From the NCBI GenBank assembly GCA_947476465.1, contig CANJQN010000019.1, positions 19,928 to 83,927 of the forward strand: a stretch of DNA of 64,000 bases, given 5' to 3'. Position 1 is the first letter of the stretch. Every line of letters starts with the position of its first letter. The position numbers and the translations under genes were made by a program. This stretch comes from Comamonadaceae bacterium (GTDB lineage: Bacteria > Pseudomonadota > Gammaproteobacteria > Burkholderiales > Burkholderiaceae_C). This document shows, piece by piece, positions 8,095 through 17,155 of this stretch. Under the pieces are notes generated by a model. It searched no databases, was not told where the DNA came from, and was given only the letters and a program-made list of their open reading frames with translations.

Positions 8095-11000
8095 TTTGTA
8101 TGGGTTGACCCGTTGAGTGCGGCACCGAGCCGCCGCCTGATGAACTGGTCGAGCCGCGCGGTGTCGTACGGCCGGCAAAATTGCTGGTTGCGCGCGAGAT
8201 AACTGTCGCGGCTGTGGGCCAGTTCCTGCGCCACGGCGCCGCCACTTGTGATATCTACGAGCAACCGCTCCAGTGTTTGCGCATCGAGCGCCTTGACAGC
8301 CAGCCCCTGACGGGAAAAGTCAATCGACGACTCCAGATCGCGGAAGGCGGCGATCACCACTGGCTTTCCCCAGATGGCGCATTCGAGCAGGACGCTGCTG
8401 AACAGGCCCACCACCGTGCCACAGCGGGCGACGGCGCTGTACGTATCACTGTCCCGATTGAGTACCCGTGCGAAGTCGCACTGGCCGAAGATGCTGCGTA
8501 CCTCGTTGAGGACTGGCAGTTCCTGATGAGGGTGAGGCTTGACCACGAGCGTGAACCCGTGGCGTGTGCAGATGTCTCGCAGCGCCAGTGCGGTCTGCAG
8601 CATCTCAAATGGATTGGAATGCTGCATCGCGAAGAAGAGCGCCCGGCTGTCAGGCGTGGCGACTTCAGCGGCAGCCTCGTCGAGTGTCTGAAGCCGCTCG
8701 ATGATATTGACCGAACCGACAATCTCAAGCGCCTGCGGGCTCGAGCCGAGTTGCTCGTATGTTTGCGCCTGCGCGCTGTCGATCACGCCCATGACGTCGA
8801 CCGCGGGCGCACTGTAGCGGGGCGACGTCGAGACAATCTGCGGCTGGATTCCGATAGAGGGGACTCGGCGGGCACGGGCGAGGGCGGTGAGGATGCGAGA
8901 GGTAGCGTTGCGCTCCATCGCCGTGGCATAGAGAACCGCCTTGTCCATGGCCTGCCCGGCCTCCGAGACGAAGATCACCTGCGCGAAGAGCGAACCAACG
9001 TATTTCTCGACCCGGGCCTTGAAGATGGCAACGAACTCCTCTGGCAAGCGTTGCCGCGCCAGTTCGAGCACGCGTGCGCGCATCCCACTGTCGAACAATT
9101 CGGACATGGCCAGAACTTCAGGCGGATATTTCTTGCGAAATCGAGCCAGGTGACCGTTGTAGACCGTGCAACGAGCGCTCAGGTCACCCTTGAGCGTGAT
9201 GGTCTTGACCTCGTCCTGCCCGCTGGCGGGAAGAAGGCCGGAGTTGAAAAAGAGCGTGGGCAGTGCGGTGGCGGATTCGACCGCCTCAAGCAGCTTCAGC
9301 GATGCGGGTGAGTAAGCGTAGTTCTCGCGCGCCACATTTCCGCAGATGGCGACGTGCTGTCCGTGACTGGCATAGTCGTTGAAGCTCGAGTCCTGGAGAC
9401 TCCACCACAGCCGTGAGAACTGGCTGCGCAGGTCGCCCAGGTTCATCGGTCCCTCGTAGTCGGCCGAAGCGCATGTGTTGATCGACTTCAGGAATGTCCG
9501 GGTGGTGCCATCGACCAGTGACAAGTACACCTTCCCCAGGCATCCAAGTGCCTTGGCATGAAACAGCAGGCACTGAGCGACATCGCCATTGACCACCGGG
9601 TTTTTCAGAACAACCAGAACCTGGTCGAACTCCTCCAGGCATGCACGCATGCCGTAAAACCGCAGCGCTTCGTAGTAGATGTAGTCGCCAAGACCGAAGC
9701 ACAGGGCGTCGATGATGTCCGAGCTCAGGTGCTGGCTCACGACCTCGTTCAGTGCCATGCGCAGGCTGTCGGCGAAGGTCTGAGTCAGCTGGACCGCATT
9801 GCGCTCGTTGGCCGACATGGAGACGCCGTAGCGCTTGTGGATGGACGTGACGGTGATCCAGTCGCGCTCTTGCGGCGCGATGAGCATCTGCTCGTCGTTG
9901 GCAAGCGCATCACGGGTGGCAATGAAGGTGACGCGCTTGCCGCGCGGGACCATCCCGCGCGCGAGCAGCAAGGCCTCGCTGCTGTCCGCAATGACCGCGA
10001 CCTGGGCGCTGGTCGAGTTGTACAGGAACCGAGGGTCGACGCTGTGCTGTGTCGCGAAGTTGTACGGCCGGATGCGCTCCAGTGCCTTCTCGGGGGTGAC
10101 GACTGGAACCTCACTGAGCTTTTCCTGGAAGATGGCGATCACTTCCTCGAGGTCTGTGAATCGTCGAGTCTCCGGATCTATGTAGCGTGGGTACAGGATG
10201 TAGGCGGCCGCGAACACCGCCTCGAGCGGGAGTTGCCGCAACCGCCGTTGGATAGGCTGTCGGTCGTCTGTGAGTCCCCAGCCCGAATAGAAAGGGGCGC
10301 CCACGGTGGTGACAGGTACGCCGCGCAGCAAGGCTTCGAACCCGGCCAGCGATGTGAGCGTGTAGACGCGGTCGACCTCGTGAAGGGCGTCCGCCATGGT
10401 CAGCGAAACCCGCAGGATTTCCGCTACGTGCGCCAGCTTGGCGGGCTCGGAGATCTCTTTGCGGAAGCCCGCCATAACGTCCGGATGCGGCTTGTAGATC
10501 ACCTGTGCGTCCGGATTTTCAGTCACCGCCAGCTCCACCAGCTGGGCGTTGGTCATGATGCGTTCGCAGCCGTAGAGAAGCGACTGGTCGTCTTCGACCT
10601 GCCCGATGACCAGGATGCGCGGACGCACCTTCGGCCCGTAGAGCATGGGGGCGAGCTCGGTGCGTACCTCGTTGTACTTCGACAGGCCTGCTTCGCGAAT
10701 CAAGCCCATGCACCTGCGCGCGGTTTGGATCAGGCCGGGATCAGCCGCGAAGTCGAATGTATTGAGAAGGTGTTCGAGATCCGACGGTGCCGAGGCATCG
10801 TAATAGAGGCCTGACCGGTCGTAGCACAGCGAGTAGGGCAGCACGTGGCTGGCGCCCAGACCAATGGAGCGGAAGAACCCGTCCTCGACGTGGTGAATGG
10901 CGATCTCATGCTCGGCGGCGAAGTCACGCAACTCGGCGGGTGTCGTGCGGCCCCAAACGATGAACAAGGGGCGGTTGGACAGCACGATCCAGCGCCCCTT

Positions 11001-11222
11001 GTCCCGGACATCGTCCTGCAGGGCCAGAAATCTCAGGTTGTATTCGGAAAGGTAGCGGCGAAGCAGCGGACGCTTCCACTTGGCAACGTTGAAGACGAAT
11101 GCAGTCCGCTTCCACACCTGCGCGGGTTGTAGCGCGGTCCTCGTGGTCTCGAACGCGTCGTTGCGCAATTGCCGAAATTGTTCCGCGTACCTTTGAAAGC
11201 GCGGTGCGGTAAAAAAGATCAT
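8091..11222 (-). CDS. Two-module capsule glycosyltransferase (KpsC-like domain fused to a second GT-B-like domain), candidate polymerase
   Basis: 1043 residues, much longer than KpsC. Residues about 80-365 match the C-terminal domain of the KpsC in this same window: EDGFFRSIGLG from 113, YKPHPDV from 243, TLTSLAGFEALLRG and FYSGWGLTDD around 311-320. Residues about 390-1043 are unrelated to KpsC. They hold a late KPHPHQEL motif followed by VGLFSSVLLECAIWGKPVV, which looks like the nucleotide-binding half of a GT-B enzyme such as polysialyltransferase-like proteins. It lies between the export genes and the sugar-synthesis genes, where the serotype-specific polymerase is normally found. I infer it builds the repeat unit, one module perhaps adding a Kdo-type residue. 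No membrane segment is seen. Confidence 0.72.
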   Translation of the reverse strand: MIFFTAPRFQRYAEQFRQLRNDAFETTRTALQPAQVWKRTAFVFNVAKWKRPLLRRYLSEYNLRFLALQDDVRDKGRWIVLSNRPLFIVWGRTTPAELRDFAAEHEIAIHHVEDGFFRSIGLGASHVLPYSLCYDRSGLYYDASAPSDLEHLLNTFDFAADPGLIQTARRCMGLIREAGLSKYNEVRTELAPMLYGPKVRPRILVIGQVEDDQSLLYGCERIMTNAQLVELAVTENPDAQVIYKPHPDVMAGFRKEISEPAKLAHVAEILRVSLTMADALHEVDRVYTLTSLAGFEALLRGVPVTTVGAPFYSGWGLTDDRQPIQRRLRQLPLEAVFAAAYILYPRYIDPETRRFTDLEEVIAIFQEKLSEVPVVTPEKALERIRPYNFATQHSVDPRFLYNSTSAQVAVIADSSEALLLARGMVPRGKRVTFIATRDALANDEQMLIAPQERDWITVTSIHKRYGVSMSANERNAVQLTQTFADSLRMALNEVVSQHLSSDIIDALCFGLGDYIYYEALRFYGMRACLEEFDQVLVVLKNPVVNGDVAQCLLFHAKALGCLGKVYLSLVDGTTRTFLKSINTCASADYEGPMNLGDLRSQFSRLWWSLQDSSFNDYASHGQHVAICGNVARENYAYSPASLKLLEAVESATALPTLFFNSGLLPASGQDEVKTITLKGDLSARCTVYNGHLARFRKKYPPEVLAMSELFDSGMRARVLELARQRLPEEFVAIFKARVEKYVGSLFAQVIFVSEAGQAMDKAVLYATAMERNATSRILTALARARRVPSIGIQPQIVSTSPRYSAPAVDVMGVIDSAQAQTYEQLGSSPQALEIVGSVNIIERLQTLDEAAAEVATPDSRALFFAMQHSNPFEMLQTALALRDICTRHGFTLVVKPHPHQELPVLNEVRSIFGQCDFARVLNRDSDTYSAVARCGTVVGLFSSVLLECAIWGKPVVIAAFRDLESSIDFSRQGLAVKALDAQTLERLLVDITSGGAVAQELAHSRDSYLARNQQFCRPYDTARLDQFIRRRLGAALNGSTHTK

Positions 11223-11239
11223 GTGGTTCGTGGCCCGTC

Positions 11240-13000
11240 CTATAGTCCCAACACCACTTTGGCGCTCACGGCGATCTGAAAGAGGATCTGTGTCAGGTCC
11301 TTCCAGAACTGGCGTTTCTTCTCGTCCACCTTTGGCAACACCAGCAGCTGATCACCGGGGTTGACCTGCAATGCCCCGTGGGCCGAGGGGTCGGCCGAGA
11401 CCTGCTCGAAACTGCCATCGGCGCGCGCCAGGACAACGCGCGCGTTGTTGGCGGTTTGGGTGAAGCCGCCAGCGCGGCGAATGTAATCTGTGACCTGCAG
11501 GGAGCGTTCGTGCGCAATGGCATTTGGGAACAGCACCTCACCACTGACCAGCACCAGGTGGTCGACGGCCGGGATGCGGATCACATCCCCATTTTCGAGT
11601 AACAGGTCGTCTCGGGCCGGGTCTTGTGCGATCAGCACTTGCCCTAGCGGCTCGACCTGTTTGGCGCGATCAACCCACTGCAGGGTGAGCGCCGCTTCTT
11701 CGGTGCGCAACCTTGCTTCGTCGCTGCTGCCGCTGCGGGCCGTGAGCAGCGCCGCCTCCAGGCTGCGCAGGCTGGAGGCGAGCATTTCCTTCTGGCGCAC
11801 CTTGACGCTCTGGCGGAACAGCTGCAAGTTGCGAACTTGCGAGCGCTCGGTGAGCTGCACGCGTGGGAGAACGTCGCGCAGGCGGCTGCCGTACGCTAGG
11901 ACGTATTCCTGCGCGCTCAGGTGCTCGCCTTCCACCCGGATGGTGATGGTGCCGGGCATCTTGTCGGCGGTGAGCTCAACGTCATCACCGTCCATCAGGA
12001 TCAAATTGCCGACGGCACTGAGCGGGTAGTACTCGCTGTTGCGGACGGTGCCCGTATTGCGCACCACGCGCAGGTGCGTGGCCGACGGCGCAGGACGCGC
12101 GAGCGCCAGGAGGTCGCGCGCGGGCAGTTGCGAGCTGGCGAACTCAAAGCGCCGTGGAACGGCCGCCAGTCCGCCCACCTTCACTGTGCCCTGGCGCGCC
12201 GTGACCAGGATCACATCGCCAGTGGCCAGCTGCAAAAGAGGCATCTGACCGTGCAAAAGGAAGTCGTAGAGGTTGACTGTTGAACGCAGCTGGCCGTTTC
12301 GCCGCACTTGCACGGCGAGAAAGCTGCCGCGGGCGGTGTCGACGCCGCCTGCCTGGTCGAGGTAATGGAGCAGGCCGTCCATGCTCGTGCCCCCATACAG
12401 ACCCGGGCGCACGACGAAGCCGCTGACAAAGATGCGCACGGGCTGCGCGGCGGCCAGGCTTGCATAGCTGTTCACATTGCTGAGGAACACGCGGCGCATC
12501 GACGCGTCGACCAGCGCCTGAAGGTCCTGGTTGCGCACGCCGCGCACCTGCACCGGCCCGACGTGTGGCAAGAAGATGTTGCCCTGAGGGTCGATGGTCA
12601 GGGCCGCATCAAAATCAAACGCGCCCCATAGCCGCACCTGCACGGTGTCGCCGGTCGCCAGCACATAGTCGGGGTTGAACTGGGCGGCGCCTTCTCGCGC
12701 GAACGCGCCAGTGAAAAGCTGCGCGCCAAACACCTCCGATGCGGGCAGGACTGGCGCCGGCACCATTGCGACGGGCATGGCCGGAGGCGCCAAACTGATG
12801 GCTGGCGCGGCGGACACGGCCGGAGTCGAAGGAGCCGGGCGCGACGTATTGGCCCCACCCGCCGGCGATGGGGCGGAGGCGGGTGAAGCCAGTGGGAAGA
12901 TCGACTGAGCGGAAGCGGTACCGCCCAGCGCGCAGACGGTCACCGCCAATGCCACGCAGGCGACCCAGGGGCGAAGGACGGTGTCGAGTCGGGAGCGCAT
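11240..13000 (-). CDS. kpsD: KpsD-like capsule polysaccharide export protein
   Basis: 586-residue periplasmic/outer-membrane polysaccharide export protein of the Wza/KpsD group. A signal peptide is visible (VACVALAVTVCALGGTASA, cut about residue 31), with no lipobox cysteine. A Pro/Ala-rich linker follows. The poly-export domain begins around residue 115 (DYVLATGDTVQVRLWGAFDF) and continues with GNIFLPHVGPVQVRG. Two or more SLBB-like repeats (VFVSGFVVRPGLYGGTSMDG; LVSGEVLFPNAIAHERSLQ) follow. The C-terminus ends in a hydrophobic stretch. It starts three bases downstream of kpsE. With KpsE it forms the channel that carries the polymer to the surface. Confidence 0.88.
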   Translation of the reverse strand: MRSRLDTVLRPWVACVALAVTVCALGGTASAQSIFPLASPASAPSPAGGANTSRPAPSTPAVSAAPAISLAPPAMPVAMVPAPVLPASEVFGAQLFTGAFAREGAAQFNPDYVLATGDTVQVRLWGAFDFDAALTIDPQGNIFLPHVGPVQVRGVRNQDLQALVDASMRRVFLSNVNSYASLAAAQPVRIFVSGFVVRPGLYGGTSMDGLLHYLDQAGGVDTARGSFLAVQVRRNGQLRSTVNLYDFLLHGQMPLLQLATGDVILVTARQGTVKVGGLAAVPRRFEFASSQLPARDLLALARPAPSATHLRVVRNTGTVRNSEYYPLSAVGNLILMDGDDVELTADKMPGTITIRVEGEHLSAQEYVLAYGSRLRDVLPRVQLTERSQVRNLQLFRQSVKVRQKEMLASSLRSLEAALLTARSGSSDEARLRTEEAALTLQWVDRAKQVEPLGQVLIAQDPARDDLLLENGDVIRIPAVDHLVLVSGEVLFPNAIAHERSLQVTDYIRRAGGFTQTANNARVVLARADGSFEQVSADPSAHGALQVNPGDQLLVLPKVDEKKRQFWKDLTQILFQIAVSAKVVLGL

Positions 13001-13003
13001 GGG

Positions 13004-14131
13004 TCAGTCCTTGTGGTCGCGCACGATGGCTAGCAGCAGTTGAAGAATGCCGGCGGTCATGAGGGCAACCAGGATAAAGAGGGCGGTGTTGTACAGGCGT
13101 TGCGGGGCTACCGCATATTCGGGGCGGGTTGGCGCTTGCAGGACAGAAACCTTCTTGACCATGCGGTGGGCTTCAACCTGGCCTTTTTCGAGGGCAGACA
13201 GGGCGGCCTTGTACATGTCCTGCGCGAAGGACGCCTCGGCCTCCAGGCGTTGGTACTGCTCAACCGTTCGGTTCAGGGTCTTGCCGCCCGGGGCGGCAAG
13301 GCGGGCCCGCTCGGTGGCGATCTGTTGCTCAACGGCGGCGAGCTGCTGCGTCAGCATGACCACGTTCGGATGGTCGGCCACCAGATACGACTGCAGTGTT
13401 GCGCGCTGCGTCTGCAGCTCGGATTTCTGGGCCTCCAGCCGTGAGACGACACCCGCGATGGCTTCGGCCGTTCCCGCTGGCGATATCAGGCCCTTGCTGT
13501 CCTGGAACGACAGAACGGTCTGGCGCGCCTTGATAGCGCGCTCATGCATCTGCGTCACTTGGCCTTGCAGGAAGGCCACCTGCGCCTGCGCGAGTTGATT
13601 GGCCATCACATTCATGAAGCGCTCGCCCCGCTGGACGAGGAAGGTGGAGATGGCATGGGCGGTGCCTGGATCGTAGGCTTGAACTTCGATGGTCAGCACG
13701 CCGGTGTATTCGTCGAACTCGACACTGGTGCGGTTTCGAAAGTGACGGTGCAGCCACTCCAGCGGCGCATCCTTCCACCACATTCGCGACAAGAAGTCGA
13801 CCTTGTCGCTACCGTAGTGCGCACGAAGATTGATCGACGCATCGATCAGGCGCAGCATGTCGACAGACGTCAGGTGCGAGCGCAAAAGCAGCTGGTCGGC
13901 GCGGCCAGGTGCCGAACCCCCCAGCAGGCCGCCCAGGATGTCGGCGCCTTGTACCGAGGGCAAGTCTGTACGCTGGACGACAACATGCGCCTGCGACACA
14001 TAGCGGTCCGAGGCCACAAAGAGCCAATAGACGCTGCCCAGCAGGCACGCCACGACCGCCGCAAACACAATCAGGTGCTGCGAAGAGGCGCCGACTCCCG
14101 CCATCCGGGATCGTCCGCTGTCTGGTTTCAT
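13004..14131 (-). CDS. kpsE: KpsE-like inner-membrane capsule export protein
   Basis: 375-residue polysaccharide co-polymerase/adaptor (CtrB/KpsE). The first membrane segment is at about residues 19-43 (HLIVFAAVVACLLGSVYWLF), a large periplasmic coiled-coil region is rich in Gln/Glu/Ala (170-310), and the second membrane segment is near the C-terminus (YNTALFILVALMTAGILQLL) after the PTRPEYAVAPQR proline-rich motif typical of the family. ATG at 14131 overlaps the kpsT stop by four bases. It links the KpsMT transporter to KpsD. Confidence 0.9.
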   Translation of the reverse strand: MKPDSGRSRMAGVGASSQHLIVFAAVVACLLGSVYWLFVASDRYVSQAHVVVQRTDLPSVQGADILGGLLGGSAPGRADQLLLRSHLTSVDMLRLIDASINLRAHYGSDKVDFLSRMWWKDAPLEWLHRHFRNRTSVEFDEYTGVLTIEVQAYDPGTAHAISTFLVQRGERFMNVMANQLAQAQVAFLQGQVTQMHERAIKARQTVLSFQDSKGLISPAGTAEAIAGVVSRLEAQKSELQTQRATLQSYLVADHPNVVMLTQQLAAVEQQIATERARLAAPGGKTLNRTVEQYQRLEAEASFAQDMYKAALSALEKGQVEAHRMVKKVSVLQAPTRPEYAVAPQRLYNTALFILVALMTAGILQLLLAIVRDHKD

Positions 14132-14793
14132 GCCGGCAGGCTTTCCTTGTAGTTGCGAAGCGCGTCGTCGATCGAATCGAACCAGTGCGCCTGGCCCTCG
14201 TGCAACCAGATGCCCGCCTGGCAGAACTGCCGCAACGTGCCTTCGCCATGCGAGACCATGATGAGCGAAGCGCGTTCGCGCAGGCTGTGAAATTCCGCGG
14301 CCGCCTTCTTTCGGAAGCTCGCGTCACCGGCGGAGGTGACCTCGTCCGAGATGTAGACGTCGAAATCGAACGCCAGCGACATGCCGAACTGCAGCCTTGA
14401 CCGCATACCGGACGAATACGTGCTCACGGGCTGATCGAAGGCGGCCCCGACGCCGGCGAAGTTTTCGATCGCGGCCAAGCGTTCGCTCATCCTGTCCTCG
14501 TAGCCCTGGATGCGACAGACAAAAACAGCATTCTGACGGCCGGTCATCGATCCCTTCAACCCGCCCCCATAGCCAAGCGGCCAGGAAACGCGGCATCGGC
14601 GCTCGACCTTGCCGTGAGTCGGCTCGTCGACGCCACCGATGATGCGAAGCAATGTGGACTTGCCCGCCCCGTTGCTCCCGATCAGGCCGACGCTGAGATT
14701 TCGCGGAATGGTGAACGTCACGCCACGCAGCACCCAGGGACCCGGGCCATGTCGGGTTCGATAGCGCTTTTGGACGTCTTGGACGATGATCAT
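14128..14793 (-). CDS. kpsT: KpsT, capsule ABC-transporter ATPase
   Basis: 221-residue ATP-binding subunit. Walker A is GSNGAGKS (about 44-51), the signature is STYSSGMRSRLQF, Walker B reads DVYISDEVTSAGDASF and the switch His is in MVSHGEG. The length and the short form are those of KpsT/CtrD rather than Wzt, which carries an extra C-terminal domain. The start at 14793 (MIIVQDVQKRY) overlaps the kpsM stop by four bases. It energises export of lipid-linked capsule polymer with KpsM. Confidence 0.93.
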   Translation of the reverse strand: MIIVQDVQKRYRTRHGPGPWVLRGVTFTIPRNLSVGLIGSNGAGKSTLLRIIGGVDEPTHGKVERRCRVSWPLGYGGGLKGSMTGRQNAVFVCRIQGYEDRMSERLAAIENFAGVGAAFDQPVSTYSSGMRSRLQFGMSLAFDFDVYISDEVTSAGDASFRKKAAAEFHSLRERASLIMVSHGEGTLRQFCQAGIWLHEGQAHWFDSIDDALRNYKESLPA

Positions 14794-15581
14794 TGGGCGG
14801 CGAGTTTGGTGGCGAGCTTGCGCTGGAGCGCCAGCCCGACAAACACCAGACAAAGGGCGCAGAGGTACAGATACGACATGCGCGTTTCGGGGGCTGCGTG
14901 GTAGTGTGGCGCGAAAGCCGCGCGAGCCCCTTCAATTCCGTGCGCCACCGGATTGAGCATGATCCATTCACGCAACGCTCCGGAAACGTTTGCGATGGGG
15001 AGTACCACGCCCGACAACAAGGACAAAGGCAGCATTGAGATGCGCACCAGGTTGCCGATGTCCTCAACCAGCGGCGTCAACGCCGCCAATACCAAACCCA
15101 GGCCAAGGCTGAGCAGCCACAGGCCGAAAAATGCCGCGAGTAGCGCCAGCGGTTCCGCCGGCGCGACGAAATGGCCCCAAATCATCGATGCCGCTGTCAT
15201 GAGCCCGATGGTCAGGGTCATCAAGAAGCCTTCCAGCGTTGCTCGCACGAGCACAGTGTCGATCGGCTTGACCTGTCGGTAGGCGAACAATGACCGGTTG
15301 GCATTGATGGCGCCGACCATCTGCGAGAGTGGCCGGCGAAACATGAAGAACGCGAGCAGGCCCACCATGATCCACAGGCCTGTGTCGATGCCGCCGACGG
15401 TTCGCACGCGCACCACGGTGTACATGAGCATCAGGAACGCGATGTGTGCGACGGGCTCCGCAATGATCCAGAACCAGCTGGTGCGGCTCGCGAACAATCG
15501 CGCGACGGCTTCGCGCAGGAAGAGGGCGCGCCAAACAGCACGCGTGATCTCCGTCGCCGGACGAGGCCGATAGGAAGGCAT
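14790..15581 (-). CDS. kpsM: KpsM, capsule ABC-transporter permease
   Basis: 263-residue ABC-2 type permease with about six hydrophobic segments and the KpsM-like N-terminus ITRAVWRALFLREAVARLF before the first membrane span. FYRQ-type loop FAYRQVKPIDTVLVRATLEG and the re-entrant PLSLLSGVVLPIANV follow. The start chosen (MPSYRPRPATE, 15581) lies 14 bases after the kpsS stop; an upstream in-frame ATG at 15677 would overlap kpsS by about 80 bases and adds a non-conserved leader. It works with KpsT. Confidence 0.9.
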   Translation of the reverse strand: MPSYRPRPATEITRAVWRALFLREAVARLFASRTSWFWIIAEPVAHIAFLMLMYTVVRVRTVGGIDTGLWIMVGLLAFFMFRRPLSQMVGAINANRSLFAYRQVKPIDTVLVRATLEGFLMTLTIGLMTAASMIWGHFVAPAEPLALLAAFFGLWLLSLGLGLVLAALTPLVEDIGNLVRISMLPLSLLSGVVLPIANVSGALREWIMLNPVAHGIEGARAAFAPHYHAAPETRMSYLYLCALCLVFVGLALQRKLATKLAAQ

Positions 15582-15595
15582 AAGGCCGAGGCCAG

Positions 15596-16858
15596 TCAGA
15601 TCTCGGCCGGCGCTGTTTGGGCGACTTGGCGCGCTCTGCGCGAGAACGGCACCAGCGTAGCCGGGCGCGTGGTCCACGCCAGCCCGCTCGTGGTGATGGT
15701 CTGCGAAAGAGGCTTGTAGAAACTGCCGTTGATCTGGGTGGCCGCGATGAGATGCTTGCGATATCGGTTGAACAACGCGTGGTCAGGCTGATGGGCAGAG
15801 GCCTGTAACCAGAATTCGTCGAGTTCACCCTGGTACGTAAGGCCGGGCATGTCATACAGCGCCGTGCCGGTCACGTAGGTTGGGAGGCCGTGGTGCAAGG
15901 CCGACATCCCGGTGGTGCTGTTGATCACGACCACGCCGCGCGCGTGGCGCAGCAGGGTCGGCAGGTGTTGGTCGTGGATGTAGTGGACTCGCCCGCGAAT
16001 GCCATAGAGCTGCGCCATGTGATCGATCAAGGCCTGGTAGTCGCGGTGGCCGCGGTCCATTGGATGGTGCTTGAAGACTAGCACGGTTCCACTCGGGGCA
16101 TGTTTGGCGAACGAATCCATTGTCGCCTGGATGAACCCTTCGATGCCTTGGAAGTTGGCATGTACCTCGACTTGAGCATCATTGAACACTTGCAGTGGGG
16201 CGAGAAAATAACGGCCGCTCAACTCACCACTTAATCGCGCTGTGGTACCGCGTTCGGTCCACTGGAACCACAGCTTTCGCCACGCGGAGCGAACCCAAGG
16301 CCATAGCGCCGTGGCGCCGATGGGACGGTGGTGCTCATAGTGCGGAAACAGCCACCGCCCAAGCCATGCCGCAACGTAATAGAAAGCGGCGTAACGAGCC
16401 ATGAACCAGTAGGTGTCGCCGACCGCATGCGTTCGCAGTGGGGTCGCGGCTGTTTTGTATGCGGCCGGCGTTCGAGGAAATTGCGAAAACCCGTTGACGC
16501 CGAAACGCTCCAGCGTGATGAAGTCTGGGCGGACGTAGCCTTCCTCGAACACACCCAACTCGACACCTGCTCGCGCAGCAACCTCGCGCACACATTCATG
16601 AATGGGACGGCAATCGCCGAAGAGCAGGACGATCTCGATGCCGAGTTCGTGAAGAATCTGGTCAAACGCGGCAGGCCATTGCTCGGTCGTCCCGCGGTAG
16701 TTGACGGCTCCCGTGCGGTAGAAAAACCAGTCGCCGGCGTTGAAGTTCACCTTGTGAACAGTGGCGCCGACGCTGCGCAAGTCGGCGGTCAGCCGTGCGA
16801 AGAAGGGACCGACCGGGCCTTGCAGCAGCAACACACGTCGCCCCGCAAATGCCCTCAT
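15596..16858 (-). CDS. kpsS: KpsS, first beta-Kdo transferase on phosphatidylglycerol
   Basis: 420-residue KpsS/LipB-type glycosyltransferase. It adds the first Kdo to the lipid acceptor of the capsule. Visible motifs are VLLLQGPVGPFF at the N-terminus, GVFEEGYVRPDFITLE (about 125-140), VLVFKHHPMDRGHRDY (about 265) and VVVINSTTGMSALHHGLP (about 310). The ATG at 16858 is preceded by GTGAGGGT, a usable ribosome site; a TTG five codons upstream is possible. It is the first gene of the capsule operon, about 200 bases downstream of a sigma70-like promoter. Confidence 0.92.
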   Translation of the reverse strand: MRAFAGRRVLLLQGPVGPFFARLTADLRSVGATVHKVNFNAGDWFFYRTGAVNYRGTTEQWPAAFDQILHELGIEIVLLFGDCRPIHECVREVAARAGVELGVFEEGYVRPDFITLERFGVNGFSQFPRTPAAYKTAATPLRTHAVGDTYWFMARYAAFYYVAAWLGRWLFPHYEHHRPIGATALWPWVRSAWRKLWFQWTERGTTARLSGELSGRYFLAPLQVFNDAQVEVHANFQGIEGFIQATMDSFAKHAPSGTVLVFKHHPMDRGHRDYQALIDHMAQLYGIRGRVHYIHDQHLPTLLRHARGVVVINSTTGMSALHHGLPTYVTGTALYDMPGLTYQGELDEFWLQASAHQPDHALFNRYRKHLIAATQINGSFYKPLSQTITTSGLAWTTRPATLVPFSRRARQVAQTAPAEI

Positions 16859-17055
16859 ACCCTCACTGATCAAGACCCACTCCTCATCCGTACGGTTACC
16901 GTCGAGCCACTCGACGACTGGCGCCCTATGCCCCAGTTGTATCCCGTGTCACCAAGTGTATCTGATCAGGTACACGAAGGATGAGATGCGGGTCGTTTTG
17001 GATGGAGCCTTGGGGCGCCGGTCGTCGGAACAGGGTGGCCGACTCGGTACAGATG

Positions 17056-17085
17056 AGTGTAGGTTTGCGCTGCTGAGCGCGTCAA
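17056..17085 (-). promoter_or_regulatory. Sigma70-like promoter of the capsule operon
   Basis: On the minus strand TTGACG (17085-17080) is followed after 18 bases by TACACT (17061-17056). It is the only good match in the 297-base interval between the PagP-like gene and kpsS. A start near 17050 would give a leader of about 190 nucleotides before kpsS. No ops/JUMPstart element (GGCGGTAG) was found in that leader. Confidence 0.55.
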
Positions 17086-17105
17086 CGTTCAGTTACAAAT
17101 TGCCC

Positions 17106-17133
17106 CGCTGAGCCGTGACGCAGTGGCTCGGCG
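17106..17133 (-). terminator. Possible terminator after the PagP-like gene
   Basis: CGCTGAGCC at 17106-17114 pairs with GGCTCGGCG at 17125-17133 (8 of 9 pairs) around a 10-base loop. It lies 23 bases past the stop of the PagP-like gene and just upstream of the capsule promoter. Read on the minus strand the hairpin is followed by GGGGCAATTTG, so the U-tract is poor. Confidence 0.4.
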
Positions 17134-17155
17134 TGTGCCAACGACGCGCTGTCGG

